A stretch of 64,000 nucleotides of DNA from positions 4,144,501-4,208,500 of the forward strand of contig JAPWDM010000021.1 in the NCBI GenBank assembly GCA_035578155.1, written 5' to 3'. The position numbers and the translations under genes are program-made. Shown piece after piece: positions 1-12,138 of this stretch. Numbering within the stretch: the stretch's first letter is position 1; each line of letters begins with the position of its first letter. The DNA is from Brachynemurus nebulosus. Its lineage: Eukaryota > Arthropoda > Insecta > Neuroptera > Myrmeleontidae. The notes beneath the pieces were generated by a model. It did no database searches. It was not told the origin of the DNA and worked only from the letters and a program-made list of their open reading frames with translations.

Positions 1-560
1 TAGTGCTTATCAAATTTGTTGCTTGTAACATTTTCTATAAAGTTTTCTTTTTTTCTTTTTCATAAAATCATATCACTTTTTGAATATACGAATTTTTAAT
101 AATCTAAGAACTTGGAAACGGTTAGCATTACTACAGAAAGTAAGTAGACCTTTCTTTTAGAAAATTAGACAAACAACAAATTTGATAATAACACGGTTTG
201 CTCAAACACCAATATTTTTAAAGAATCTACGTTTAAAAAAAATTTTCAAAAAAATAGCTGGCATTTTGTTTGACCAAGTTTTTGTGAGCCCAATTTAGGA
301 AGTTATTAACATTACGATAAATACTATTTTTCTTCCACGTTTCTTATTTTTTAAATGTCCTGTCGATTTCATTCTTATTTACATTTTTATGACCACAACT
401 GATAATTCTGAAAAGACAATTTTAAAGAAATACGTGAACTGTGTATTTTAAACGTGGTGTAAATCCATTTTTCCAATCTTTCGGAGAGATATTACAAGGT
501 TAACATTTTAGTCGATGATATGTGATTACAATTCTTCGCAAATAAAATTTTATTCACTCT
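1..560. other. AT-rich stretch, no gene seen
   Basis: No open frame of note and no recognisable repeat. The sequence is AT-rich with oligo-T/oligo-A runs. It may belong to the flank of the inverted-repeat element that follows. Confidence 0.5.
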
Positions 561-2030
561 TAGTCCAATCAAATTACACATAGAGAAAATAAAAATTGTT
601 ACCTAGACTGTTATAACTGGAAATGGTAAAGAGGCCTATAATAAACGTAAAAACAATAAATGTGTGAGGTGGATGGTTGATTTGGGGGGGGGGGGTAAAA
701 GGGTGAAAAATTATTGCAATTTCCAGCGAAAGTCGAAGTCAAAGGAAAAATTATCTTTAACAAAAGTTGTAGATCATGAAAAAATCTACAACTTTTGTAA
801 GGGTCACTTTTTATTATAACCTCAAAATTTCGGAGAAAACTCCAAATTTTCTTGTTTTTTTCTTTATTTCGTTTTATGTTTCCCATTTCTACAAAATTTA
901 ATTTTGACGAAACTTGGTGAAAGTATACCTTTCTAGGTCTTAAATAACCACAAGTTTTTTCGGGTAAAAAAAATTAAGAAGCATCCGAGATATTCATTTT
1001 TTTCGGTCCGGAACACTTTTTTTTCAAGGAAAGATTCTACTTAAATAACTTATTGCACAGAGTTCTGCCGGTGCTCATTTTTTTTCGGATTGACATGTAC
1101 TTTTTGGTAAAATAATAAAAACTGGTAGTTCAAAAACTGATTACACCACTCAATTGTACGAAAAAAAAAAAAAAAAATTCGAAAGAAACTGTGTTTCATT
1201 GTTGGACTCGAAATTTTATTTTTTCGATTTAGATATGTATAGCAATACTCAACAAAAATAATGTTTCGAATCAAACAATGAAGTATTTTTTCCGTACAAT
1301 TGAGCGTTGTAATCAGTTTTTGAAATTTTTCAAAACTTTGACCAAATTGTTAAGAATTACTGAAAAATTCATTGTTGTAAGAGTAATTGTTTATTATTTA
1401 TTGGTTTTTCTTTTGCATTTTTGAGCATGTTCTTAAATGAAACTACCAATTTTTTTTTATTTTGCCGAAAAGTACATGTCAAACCGAAAAAAATGAGCAC
1501 CGGTAGAACTCTGTGCGATGATTTTTTTAAGTAGAAAATTTTCTTTAAAAAAAAGTGTTCCGGACCGAAAAAAATGAATATCTCGGAAACTTCTTAATTT
1601 TTTTACCCGAAAAAACTTGTGGTTATTTAAGTCCCAGAAACGTATACTTCTACCAAATTTCGTCAAAATTAAATTATTTTTGTGGAAATGAGGAGTATAA
1701 AACGATATAAAGAAAAAAACAAGAAAATTCGCATTTTTATCCGAAATTTTGAGGTTATGTTAAAAAGCATCCTCTACAAAAGTTGTAGATTTTTGCAAGA
1801 TCTACAACATTTGTTAAGGATAATTTTTCCTTTGACTTCGACTTTTGTCGGCAATTGCAAAAATATAATTTTTCATCCTTTTGGGACCCCCCAAATGAGC
1901 CCTCCGCCGCCCCTGCTCACGCATTTATTTTTTTTACGTTTATTATAACCCTCTTTACCATTTCCACTAATAAAAGTCTCGGTAATAATTTTTGTTTTAT
2001 TTCCCTCTAAATGAGTTAATTTGATTGGTC
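561..2030. mobile_element. Long inverted-repeat (fold-back/MITE-like) element
   Basis: Two arms of about 570 bases, roughly 561-1130 and 1440-2030, are imperfect reverse complements. For example, GGAAATGGTAAAGAGG near 620 reappears inverted near 1965, and GTGCTCATTTTTTTTCGG near 1072 reappears inverted near 1490. The loop contains a second short palindrome (near 1127-1165 against 1288-1327, around CTCAATTGTACG). Similar short frames on opposite strands of the two arms are simply the same repeat read twice, so I do not call them genes. No transposase is inside. The superfamily is unknown because I could not fix a target-site duplication. Confidence 0.75.
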
Positions 2031-2097
2031 TGTTTAATGTAATCAAAATATACTTTAATATAAAAAAAAAAATAACAAACCAATATAATTATGTATA

Positions 2098-3163
2098 TTA
2101 GTTAATTAAATTATGATTTAAAAATAGTATTTTTTCTACTTTGTTTGCAGGTAATCGATTTCGACGCTTTATAATTATCTGTCCATTTTTAGAAAATATT
2201 CTGTCATACGGCATTGAAGTAGCTGAGATGCACAATCTGGTCTTCATAATAAAATCAAATATGGAAAAGTCGAAGGAAAATGTTGCTGTGTTCAAACCAC
2301 TACTGTAAATGGTCAGCATGACAATCTAATATGGGTTCTTGGAGATATTTATCTAATTCATATGTGGCTAATGTGGTTTAATCTAGATTTTTTTTTAAGT
2401 GGGAAACTTTTTTTACAAAATCATCCCAGATGAATGGTTCCGTACGATTTTCTCTAAAGTTTTTCTCTTCTGTCTCATTAATGTTTTTACTTAATGTAGT
2501 GGATATTTCAGATATATTTTTTTTAATGTTTTATAAATACATTTAAATAAGTTTTCTTCTGAGAAACCTTGACGTTTAAATCGGGGATCTACAAATGTGG
2601 CACCAGCAACAATTTTATTAATTTCAAAGAATTTTGAATTTATTTCATGTTCCATAACTTACTAACATATTTTGTACTAAGTGAAGTAAATTTTCTTTTC
2701 TATTTAATATATTGATATGACTTTTCAGTAAACGACATAAAACTGGTAAAAACATGGGATTGATGCTTGAACAGTAGATTGTGTTTATACGATTTTGTTG
2801 TGAAAAGTGACAAAGTAACGATCCCATGTTTTTAATATGGATTTTCACAAAGTAAACCTTTCTAATATTAATTATTTATAAAACTGGTATTTTCGAAATA
2901 GATATTTCTATAATGTTTTTTTTTATACGATTTTAAAATGTGCCAAACACATTTTAAAATTTCAAAGTCTGTTCAATTAAATTTTAAATTTGAAGACAAT
3001 AATGCTAAAGTTGATAAAATAGGCTCCTTATTTCTGAGAAATGTAGTGAAAATATCCAGAGATGAATTCCATCGAGTTGGCACTTCTTGTTTTAATTTAA
3101 CTATTGATATATTCGGCTGCTGTTAGATAGTTCACAATTTTTCTGCAGCATATGAACTTTTTT
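2098..3163 (-). pseudogene. hAT transposase, C-terminal half (broken)
   Basis: Minus-strand remnant of a hAT-superfamily transposase, a nuclear DDE-type enzyme that dimerises through its C-terminus. Visible motifs in order are a segment ending PTRWNSSLDIF (about 3080-3040), a VDPRFKRQGF motif (about 2590-2560), and the C-terminal dimerisation block with ATSMPYDRIFSKNGQI and KRRNRLPANKVEKILFLNH (about 2210-2110). Several stops and frameshifts separate these blocks. The upstream half lies at 8459-9300, beyond a piggyBac element inserted at TTAA. If that insertion is removed the reading frame runs straight through the junction. The family is well supported by motif order. The gene is certainly dead. 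Confidence 0.85.
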
Positions 3164-3700
3164 TTAACCCTGCAATATATAGGTCATTTTTGTTATCTTA
3201 TTACAAATAGCATGGGTCATATTTACCCAATATAAATAAGCAATATTAAATTGTAACTAATTATCCTTTATCCATCAATTATAAATTACAATATTAAGCT
3301 TTTATGTACGTCTATTAGGAAGAATAATTCATTAGATATACCTACATAAATTAGAAATAAAATGAAGACATGAGTGGATGAAGATGTTATGTAACATTTT
3401 TTCAAAAATTCATTTTTTGCCAGATTTTGAAATTTTTTATTCTGGAGTATCATATATTAAAATTTTGTTTCATTACGTCTAATAGTTTTGTAGAAATTCA
3501 TTAATAAACATGTGCCATTGCATGGAGAGTATATGTAAATAAAAACTTCAAACGCTTGTATTGTAAAATTATAAAAATGTTACTTAACACTTTCGTCCAT
3601 TCATGTCTTCAAATATTAAAAGAATATATTAACTTAATGTTTTTATTCAGTTATATAAATTACAAATTTAAAAAAATTATAAAATGTGTCGAAAACAAAT

Positions 3701-5068
3701 CTAAAATAATTCACCAGCGCATTCAACACACACTTCTGCTCGATGCTCATGACACATATATTTTTTACAAAATTTACATATTACTGAAGTTTTTCTGCCT
3801 TTAGAGCTTGAGCATAGTGCACATCTCTTTCTTTTGCCCTTTTCTATTACATCACTGGATGTTTCTAGCAAGTTCTTCCTTGAAATCGTGTAAATTAATT
3901 TTTTTAATTCCCTTGGTAAGGTTGAAACTTCCAATCGTTTTTCCAAAAATGGCATCACTAATCCCATACCCAGTTCTTTTAAATAAATCTGGAAAAATCG
4001 ATAAAAATATAACTAAGGAATTAATAGCTGACTGGTCAAGTATCCCATAAAAAAATCTCATAGGCCAGCGTCTAGTTTTTCGTGCCGTTGTATACGAATG
4101 ACAAAGCTGATCAAACGTATCAACTCCACCTTTGGTTTCATTGTAGCAATGAATTACTTTTGGTTTTTTGGTTTCGTCGTTTATTACGCCATATGTATGC
4201 ATTGTTGACAATAATATGACATTTTTATTCTTTTTCGGAATGAAAGACACAAGCATTTTCTCTCTATCAAATGCAAACTTTGTACTCAGTACTTTTCTGT
4301 TTTTTGTAATAACAAAACTTGGAGGAATTTCTCTTTTATTGTGCCTCAGTGTTCTAATCATTGTAAGTTTTAATTCATTTAGTAGAGTATCTGCTAGCGA
4401 AACCGAAGTGAACCAATTGTTCATCGTTTTATTACGAAAAGACCCATGAATAGGTTCAGATAAATTTCTCACATAATACGTTAGAACAGACTCATATTTA
4501 GTTTTGTCAATTTTTCCTGTGTATGGCATTGCATTAATCATATAAAAATTCTTTGAATCACACATAGTGACAATTTTAATACCGTATTTATCCGGCTTAT
4601 TAGCAATATATACTTTAAAAGGACACCTTCCTGGAAAACCTAAGGGCTGTTCGTCAATCGTTACAAAATCTGAAGCATTATAATTTAACTTACAATTGCT
4701 GATAAACTCCTTCCAAATCTCCCTTATATGTGCTAATTTATCAATTGCTTTTCTAACATCTCTAGTGTCCTTATCAACAAATCTAAGAGAAACAGTTAAA
4801 AAGTTAAATCTTGATTGTGACATTGTTGCCCGAAAGATTCCATTACCAAAAACAGGTGACCATAAATCACTTACATTTGTCTTTCCGCCTTTCATCCCAC
4901 CAGCTAAATAGCACAAACCAATGAAGGCTCTAATTTCCAAAACTGAAGTTTCACCGATATACTATGTATTTTTTTTTTTTTTTATTATATTTAGTAGCTT
5001 TTCGTTCTATTTCTTCATTGGTATGAAGAACAATTTTTTCAATAATTTTTTCATTTATAAACAATTCC
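3701..5068 (-). pseudogene. piggyBac transposase, catalytic and C-terminal part
   Basis: Minus-strand piggyBac transposase, the cut-and-paste enzyme that inserts at TTAA. The large frame (4940-3852) shows the family signature: EIRAFIGLCYLAGG, then DEQPLGFPGRCPFKVYI, KPDKYGIKIVTMCDS, and GGVDTFDQLCHSY near the end. All three catalytic aspartates appear present (DEQ, MCDS, GGVD). A frameshift near 3900 moves the C-terminus into another frame (to 3701), where a cysteine-rich zinc-binding tail is visible (CALC, CKFCKKYMCHEH, CVEC). Upstream, ELFINEKIIEKI and HTNEEIERK are readable at about 5065-4990, followed by a frameshift in a T-run near 4975. The N-terminus lies at 6983-7378 beyond a nested insertion. 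Confidence 0.93.
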
Positions 5069-5339
5069 TATGATTCAATAATAGTGTTGCGTACGCGTAA
5101 TAATCAGTAGATTTAGTGACAATTTGGCTGGGGATGATTCTGAACTAAATTCTATAAATTTTGTTACAAATATAAACCTACGATTATGGACTGTATTGCG
5201 ATATTTACCAAAAAAAAATAATGATTACAAAATTAGATTTTACTCACCGAATTTGTTCTACTTCCGTTCTAAATTATTGATGTTTGTTGGGTTAAGGGAA
5301 GATTTTGGATGTAAAGGAAGAAAGTGATGACCCTAATTA

Positions 5340-6446
5340 TTTATTTATTTATTTAATAATTGACATAAAGTCAAGTTACAAATATTTACAATAAAAATTC
5401 TGTACAATTTCTATGTGTTATAACAATTTAACTGTTAAAATTTGAGTTAACTCTAATTAAAATTATGATTAATAAATAGTACTAGTTTAATTAACAGAAA
5501 TATTATATATTTATCATATAGACAAAAATAATTTTGTAATAATAGGAGAGTAAACATTCAGGGCGTTATATTTTATGTTTCCTAATTAATAATACTTCAG
5601 CAATAAACGAACTAAGTTGATTCAAATCATGTGCAACTTTATTATTAAATAGCTCATATACTTCTGAGTTTGTTTCACACTTTCTAATTTCATGTTTTTG
5701 CCTAATGAAATCGCATCCGTTACAATCGATAAAAAAGTGTTCAGGGGTTTCAATCTCATTACATAGCACACAAAGTCTAATGTCTCCTCTTTTGTTTTTT
5801 GTTCCAATTTCCCATATCCATGATCCGAGTCGAAAATTAGCCAAAGTTCTTCGGTGATCTTTATTTTCAATTATTTCTAAATAATGCGCTCCTTGTTGAT
5901 AATGATGCAGATTTCTGAAGAAATGAAGAGATTTCATTTTACAAATTTCAGCAAGTGTATCTTCATAATATTGATTAGTGATATTTTGTGTAATTTGCAT
6001 TTTCAGTTTGTACGTGTATTCCCTCTGATTCAATACTTCGCTTATTTTGAATTTCTTTATTTCAGTAACGATTCGATGTGACCAATTACTAGTATTTGTA
6101 GACTGCTCTATTTGATATTTTAAACAGTAATTTTGTAAAATTTTGTTTTTATCATACCATATTTTTGTAAAATAATTTATGTATCGGATTTTAACTTTAA
6201 CACTAGTTGGGACTTTTCCAAGTTCTATCATACATCCTAGATTTGAAGTTCTCTTATTTATTTGTAGTACTTCTTTTCCAAAATTGTTACTAACTTGGTC
6301 TATTGATGATGAATTTGAATAAGGCCCCCATATTTCGCTTCCATAGGTTATAATCGGTTCGATTTTTGTGTTAAACACTTTCATATATAAATTTGGAGTT
6401 ATATTTTCTTGCGAAGCTGTTCTGGATCTAACTATCCCTACAGCTA
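5340..6446 (-). mobile_element. 5'-truncated LINE insertion with 15-bp TSD
   Basis: The target repeat TGATGACCCTAATTA lies at 5325-5339 and again at 6447-6461, an exact 15-bp duplication. On the minus strand the insertion ends in a (TAAA)n-type tail (TTATTTATTTATTTA on plus at 5340). It contains only the end of a non-LTR ORF2, as expected of target-primed reverse transcription stopped early. Confidence 0.88.
5566..6384 (-). pseudogene. LINE ORF2 C-terminal fragment
   Basis: An open frame of 272 codons corresponding to the region after the reverse-transcriptase palm of a non-LTR retrotransposon. It begins with a thumb-like segment (PIITYGSEIWGPY) and ends with a cysteine-histidine motif (CVLCNEIETPEHFFIDC) typical of ORF2 C-termini. 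No RT catalytic motif or endonuclease is present because the copy is 5'-truncated. The frame itself is undamaged over its whole length, suggesting a fairly recent insertion compared with the piggyBac around it. The clade is not determinable from this piece alone. Confidence 0.75.
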
Positions 6447-6982
6447 TGATGACCCTAATTAAATTTTGATTGTTTCTTCAGATGAGTTCCATGTAATTTT
6501 GCGCCAATACGAATTTACACTAATATTTATAAAGCGGGTTAAACTATTATTATTGCGAGCAAAATAACACAAAATCAACACAAATATTAAATGCGGGATT
6601 TCTATTATATTATTTGTATTGTTGCGAACAAAACTAATGTGGAATTATTGCGAATTAACCAACTAACTTCGAACAGTCAACTATTGCATCGTCAGATTCT
6701 ATCACGAAGTATAGAACGCGGGCAAAATTAGCGAATTGAAACCCGAAAGGTTCACCAAAAAACTATCGAACCATTATGTAATGATTAAAAAAAAAAAATT
6801 GAAATTGGCAATATTGAAGGTTACTGGATAAAACCAGTAACGATCGACTGCGCGCCGATCAGTCTCATCGACCACTGACCGTTATACCACGCCCTTTCTT
6901 TTTTTCAAACAAAACACAAAATTCAAATGGTTCAAGCGAACGAATTAAGTAACGTATGATTCAACAACACCATCTATTGACA

Positions 6983-7378
6983 CTAAAATATATTATTAAT
7001 TCCTTTTTTGTCCACACATATAATCAACAGATGGCGTTGACAAATAGACTTAATCGATTTTGCTTTCCCTCTAGGCCCAGGTAAATGTAGCACTATATTC
7101 CGAGCTGGTGTGCGTCCAGTATATCCCAAAGGAGTTAACGACCATTCATGCCCATCTTTTCCTTTTAATATATTAACATTCGAAAAATCAACTTGGGATT
7201 CGTTATTTTCCATTGGAAAATCATCAAAATCACTCTCATAATGTGATTCTACTTCAAGACCATCACGATCACTTACAGAACTATCTCCACTTATGTTTAG
7301 ATCACTATTTTCATTTTCATTAATTAAAAATTTTGCAATTTTATCATGTGTTAAACGTTTACTGCCTTTCATTTTCAC
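6983..7378 (-). pseudogene. piggyBac transposase, N-terminal part
   Basis: An acidic N-terminal region starting MKMKGSKRLTHDKI and ending at the conserved piece GHEWSLTPLGYTGRTPARN, followed by LHLPGPRGKAK, as in piggyBac-type transposases. It is separated from the rest (5068 downward) by the insertion at 5079-6954. A short inverted repeat (CAACACCATCTATTG at 6964, inverted CAACAGATGGCGTTG near 7026) marks the 3' end of this frame, so a second tiny insertion may have removed the true continuation. Confidence 0.75.
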
Positions 7379-7435
7379 TTTTATAAATGTTAAAAAAAAA
7401 GATGGTGGAATTTTTTGACAGCTTATATTCTATAG

Positions 7436-8247
7436 TAGAGATGTCGCCTTTAAATCGATTAATCGAAAATCGATTAATCGAAGCTTAAAAAATCGATTCT
7501 TTTTTCGATTTTTTTCATTTGAATTGATTCATGAATCGATTAATAAAAGTAAGAGATCGGCAACCGATTTTTTCCAAAAATAATTTCATTTTAATAAATT
7601 GTATTTTTACAAAGAAACATATGTTAAAATGAAACACCAAAAACGTTATTGTTTATTGTCACCATTGTCACTTTTTACTTGTTGTTATCAAAGAACTCCC
7701 CATGTGGCTCGATATAACTACATATTATATATACACTGCCTTGTCCAGTAGCCCCAACAGTATCCAATAGTGGCAATAGCCAATATGTAGACATATTAAG
7801 TACTACTATGAAGACTATTAATACAAAAGAAAAGAAGACCACCCATTTGGCAAACGGTCTCTTTCCCACAAAAGCAACTTACTTAGAAAACATTTTTTTG
7901 TCAGTTTGTTTGAAATTTTTGAATAAACTTGGTTCATTCCATTTCATGGTATTCGTCCTACATATTCAATTATTGTTGTTATTTGTTTATTTGCTATAAT
8001 TATAATTGAAAAATTAACTCATTGCCTTGGTGTAAGGCGTTCTTACACGATACTCCCCATGTACTATCAATTAAGTCATTTAACAAACTATCAGCTAATT
8101 TTATTAAACTTTTCAAAATTTCGATTTTTTAGATCGATCTTACAGATTCGATTTTTTTTTAGCCGATTTTTTTGTGAATCGATTTTTTCAATTTCGATTT
8201 AAATCGTTCCAAAAATCGATCTTTTTTTTGGAGAATCGACGTCTCTA
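7436..8247. mobile_element. hAT-type MITE with 8-bp TSD
   Basis: An 812-bp non-coding element flanked by TTCTATAG at 7428-7435 and 8248-8255 (an exact 8-bp duplication, the hAT size). The termini are inverted: TAGAGATGTCG on the left, TAGAGACGTCG as the reverse complement of the right. Sub-terminal AATCGATT-like repeats line both ends. It inserted just upstream of the piggyBac transposase start. Confidence 0.85.
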
Positions 8248-8458
8248 TTCTATAGGTTAGGTCACAATGACCCAGTGACATCTGTACAGTTACTTGAGGA
8301 ACTTTTTGATTAAAAATACATTGTCGGTAAGTTAGATTGTACTAGGCAAAGTGTTTACATTGTCGTTAGAAAACAAAAAATATTATTATTTAAAAGACAA
8401 AATAAAATAAAAATTTGAATGGGTGATTTTGACCTATGCTATATGTTCTAGGATTAAA

Positions 8459-9300
8459 TATTGCACAATATCTTTCACTTTAATTTGTATGGCCTTGCCT
8501 TCATTTAATGATTTTTTAATAATTAAATTTAACTCATGTGCAAAACAACCTATGTGTTGAAAGTTGCATAAGCCTAATATTAATTTTATATTTGCAACAT
8601 TATGACTAACTATACTAACAACTTTATTTTCTAAGCCCCATTATCCTACAATTTTTCGTATTTTAAGTTTTTGGCTGTATGTTTGCAGTATAATTTACTA
8701 CATCCAATTAGATGTGAGCTTAGAGTTCCTTGAGGTTCTATATAATGTATTGTTACTGCTTGAAATAATTCATTTGTTAATGAACTTCATCCATTCGCTG
8801 TTAATGCAACAAATTCAACCTCTCTTAAATTAGTTTGAATTTTTTCTTTTTTTCTGTTACATACTTGTGGTAAAAAAATATTTCGTTTTTGCTTGGAAGG
8901 CAATTTTGATTTAGCATTGAAACAAATTTCTTAAATTATTTTTCTTCTACAGTTCTAAAAGGATGGTACTTTTTTACTATCTTTTTCAGTAATCGTTCAT
9001 TTAGTCTTTCTGTCTTTGTAGATAGTAATGGCCTGATTACAAAGTTTTTCAGCGTTTCTTGGGTTGAATGTTGAACCATTTGGTGTGACATAGAAACTAC
9101 TGGCGATTCAGTATTTTCTAATAATATTAATTCTTCATTATTACATAAATTAGTTTATCAGACGTTGCTGTTGGTCTTGAAACCGCGTACACATGTTTTC
9201 TTTGCAAATGTTTTCGCAAACTTGGTGAAGCTTCATTCTTCTACGAAATTACTGAAGAACAATATTTACACGTAGCCTTATCAATATTATTTTTATTAAT
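8459..9300 (-). pseudogene. hAT transposase, N-terminal half with BED finger
   Basis: A minus-strand stretch upstream of the piggyBac insertion. A BED-type zinc finger is readable at about 9285-9175 (DKATCKYCSS, then SPSLRKHLQRKHVYAVSRP) with C-C-H-H spacing, broken by one stop. At about 8555-8460 the conserved hAT piece HIGCFAHELNLIIKK is followed by KVKDIVQYL, whose codons run into the TTAA of the piggyBac insertion and continue at 3163. Between these blocks the frame is lost. The extreme N-terminus is cut off by the repeat that begins near 9303. Confidence 0.8.
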
Positions 9301-9302
9301 AG

Positions 9303-10250
9303 TTATAAGTATAATAATTATAAAGCATTTGCATAGAACAGTAGTTTTGCGTAATCCATGCTCAAAATGGTCTTTGTATTTTCTCGAGTAAAGGAAACAT
9401 TTTTCCGTAATAAAAAGTATCCTAAGTGTTGACGCAGGTAATAAGTTATTACCACATCAAATTTCAGAAAAATCCGTTTAATAGTTTTTGCGTAATGTGT
9501 TCATATGATCAAAATGGTTTTTCTATTTTTCTGCGGGAACGGGACCTTTTCCCGGAGTAAAAGGTATCCTAGATGTTGACCCAAGTAATAAGTTGTCATC
9601 ACACCAAATTTCAAAAAAATCCCTTCAGTAGTTTGTGCGTAATATGTGCACATGCTCGAAATGGTTTTTCTATTTATCCGTAGGAATGAGACATTTTCCC
9701 GGAGTAAAAAGTATCTTAGATGTTGACCCAGGTAATAAATTATCACCACAACAAATTTCATAAAAATCCGTTTGATAGTTTTTGCGTAATGCGTGCATAT
9801 GCTCAAATTGGTTTTTCTATTTTCCCGTAGGAATGAGACATTTTCCCGGAGTAAAAAGTATCTTAGATGTTGACCCAGGTAATAAGTTATCACTCCAAAT
9901 TTCGTTAAAATCCGTCCAGTAGTTTTTGCGTGATGCGTGAACAGGCAGACAGACAAAAATTTTAAAAATCGTTGTTGTGATATCTACATCGATAACTATT
10001 TACAGCGGCAGTACAATTTTCAAAAAATATTCCATATTCAGAAACAATTTCGTTACAGTTTTATTATATATATAAATAATTAAATTATTTCCTTTAACTT
10101 CAGTTACTACGATATCTATACGAGTATACCCTCCATGTGTTGTCATGGTAGGGGGTACCGAAGTAGACACTAGCGCACGTAGTGGATAACTTACGCAATA
10201 AAGGGTGGTGTTTTTAATTTCCGAGTTAGCAAAATACATGTGAGAATTTT
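9303..10250 (-). repeat. Dispersed repeat with 147-bp tandem units, copy 1
   Basis: Four units of about 147 bp run from about 9330 to 9950; CCCGGAGTAA recurs at 9551, 9698 and 9845, with a diverged unit near 9404. The array ends in a (CAGA)n-like stretch (CAGACAGACAAAAATT) followed by a unique part to about 10250. The same arrangement, including the unique part, occurs at 20173-21290 in the same orientation. Because 147 is divisible by three, long minus-strand frames run through the units without being genes. Confidence 0.8.
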
Positions 10251-10344
10251 AATTTTGTTATAATTTTTTATTAAATTTTTATTATTATTTTATATTTTAT
10301 TAAATTTTAATTATTGTTTTATTTTAATTTTTTATTAAATTTTT

Positions 10345-10766
10345 TTGAAAATTTTGCAAAAGTTAGCTGGTACGACTAGAAATTTGGTATTTTGGCCAGA
10401 TATTGATGCTATGCAGGAAACAATACCGGAATGTTTTTATCCTGAATACAGTAACATCAGAGTTATAATTGATTGTACAGAATTCAGGATTGAAATTCCC
10501 ACAAGTGTTGACAATCATGTTTTTACATATTCCCAGTATAAAAAAATTTCACAGCCAAAGTTCTTGTTGGTATTACTCCTGGAGGCTTTATTTGTTTAAA
10601 ATCCAAAATAGCTGGAGGACGGAAGTCGGATTCTCAATTAACAATAGAATCAGGGCTGCTTGATTTATTAGAAGATGGTGACATAGTTTTGGCTGACAAA
10701 GGTTTTCCAAATGTAAAAACCGTCATTGATGCAAGTGGTAAAAAAGTAAAGATTGACCGTTTTTAG
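10345..10766 (+). pseudogene. PIF/Harbinger transposase, first part
   Basis: A plus-strand DDE transposase of the Harbinger (DDE_Tnp_4) type. It reads LVFWPDIDAM, then RVIIDCTEFRIEIP with the first catalytic Asp, then SVDNHVFTYSQYKK. One frameshift near 10560 moves to the frame carrying AKVLVGITPGGFI, LTIESGLLDLLEDGD and LADKGFPN, which holds the second Asp. The N-terminal DNA-binding region is absent, probably lost at the junction with the upstream repeat. Translation fails at 10764, shortly before a 4.95-kb insertion at 10804. The C-terminus resumes at 15758. Confidence 0.9.
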
Positions 10767-11099
10767 AAAAAAAAAATGAATTTTCAAGGGAAGAAACGGC
10801 AATTTCCTAGTATATGTGCAGAAGAAAAATTTTGAAAATTTCTAGTTTTATATATTAAACATGACCCAAAACGAACGAAAATTAGTATTAAAATTGGCAC
10901 TTACGTTTAGTTTTTGCAAAATTTAATATTAAAAATTTTATTTCTTCATATGTAAAATACACTTAAAATTTTATAACAATACATGCACACACGAAAAGTT
11001 TTAAAAATTTCTAGCGTTGTGTATTAAACATGAACAAAAACGAATGAAAATTACTATAAAAATTGGGATTTACCTTTAGTTTTCGTAAAATTTAATATC

Positions 11100-12138
11100 C
11101 AATATTGATTAGTAGAAATGTAAGCCAGCACTTGAAATTAAGTATAACACAAAACTAATTAATCGCTTATTCACTTAATTTTAACACTATTTAGCTATTA
11201 TAACCTTAATATTACCAAACAAATAAAAATAAATAAAAAATATTAATTTCAAGTTAAATTAATAACTATTTAAAATAAAAATTTTTTTTTAGATGGACGT
11301 TTTATTGTGTTACTGTTGTTTTTATTTAAAAATCGAGCAATCTGAAGTTGTCTGCACTAAATACATATTTAGGTCTGTTCCTGTACATTCTTTTAATCTG
11401 CTAATTTTTTCAAGTTCCTATTATACTTTATGTAGTGCAGATAAAATATAAAAATAATTACTAATAGCCTATTCAAATTATTCCAGTCCACTAATCCAGT
11501 GAGTTAATCCTGTCCAGTGTTGGACTGGATCATCATATCGTTTACTTTATTCCAGTTATTCAATAGTCCATTCCAGTTATTAAATTACATTACAAAAAAC
11601 AACAATGCGTGTTCACTACTCTACGTTTAATCCAGCACAGCAAATTTTGTTATCCTTTTTTATGCATATTAACAATATTAATTGATAATAATTTACAGTT
11701 TTTATAAATAATTAACAATATAAAATTTCTTTTTCCGTTACCTTAAAATTTATTCGTGTATTCCTCTTTTACCATATCCATTAACAAGAAAATATTTTTA
11801 AAATAATTTGAAATTTTGGCGCTTGTCATTTTGTTCTACCACTAGATGTCAGGTGCAATTATTAGGATTATTTACATACACGTCAAACAGATGGAGAAAG
11901 GTACGCTACATTTGAAATTAAAAGGTCTATTCCTTTACTTTTTTATATGTTAATTGCTTCAAGTTCCTACTTTATGTAATGGGAATAAAATATGAAAATA
12001 ATTACTCCCGTCAGCTTCCTAAAAAAAAAAAACAAATTTTACAATTTTTTTAATCTACTTAAATCATGACAACTACAATCGACATAAACAGTAACAAATA
12101 ACTGCGACAATAATTATTGCAACTGTCATATTTGATTA
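11100..12138. other. Non-coding interior of long-TIR element, left side
   Basis: No gene is seen. A segment of about 90 bp (TTCAAGTTCCTA, TTTATGTA) at about 11370-11460 is repeated in direct orientation at about 11922-12010. A related inverted piece (GTACAGGAACGAC) occurs on the right side near 14855. A short local cluster of CCAGT motifs lies at 11480-11585. Confidence 0.5.

Larger units (their letters stand above)
5079..6954. mobile_element. Insertion inside piggyBac gene, flanked by 10-bp repeat
   Basis: The direct repeat TATGATTCAA occurs at 5069-5078 and at 6955-6964. It brackets a segment that separates the N-terminal and central parts of the piggyBac transposase. After removal of the internal LINE (5340-6446 plus its duplicated target) about 750 bases remain. 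I see no gene in them and no clear inverted termini, so the element class is open; a non-LTR fragment or MULE-like element would both fit a 10-bp duplication. A GC-richer patch at about 6836-6895 contains CGACTGCGCGCCGATCAG. Confidence 0.6.
3164..8458 (-). mobile_element. piggyBac element, interrupted
   Basis: The element is bounded by the piggyBac target TTAA at 3164-3167 and 8455-8458. The ends are imperfect inverted repeats: the left end reads TTAACCCTGCAATATATAGG, and the right end, reverse complemented, reads TTAATCCTAGAACATATAGC. Both are followed by a GGTCA motif. The element sits inside a hAT transposase gene whose frame resumes across one TTAA copy. It carries a broken piggyBac transposase on the minus strand plus three later insertions: 5079-6954, 5340-6446 within that, and 7436-8247. 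Confidence 0.85.

Noticed and set aside
611..1948. Two similar small proteins on opposite strands
   Set aside because: They are the two arms of one inverted repeat read in opposite directions, with low-complexity tails and no family match.
4168..4449. Plus-strand hydrophobic frame
   Set aside because: Antisense shadow of the piggyBac transposase.
9501..9956. 151-codon minus-strand frame with internal repeats
   Set aside because: It comes from 147-bp tandem units whose length is a multiple of three. The same holds for the frame at 20413-20820.
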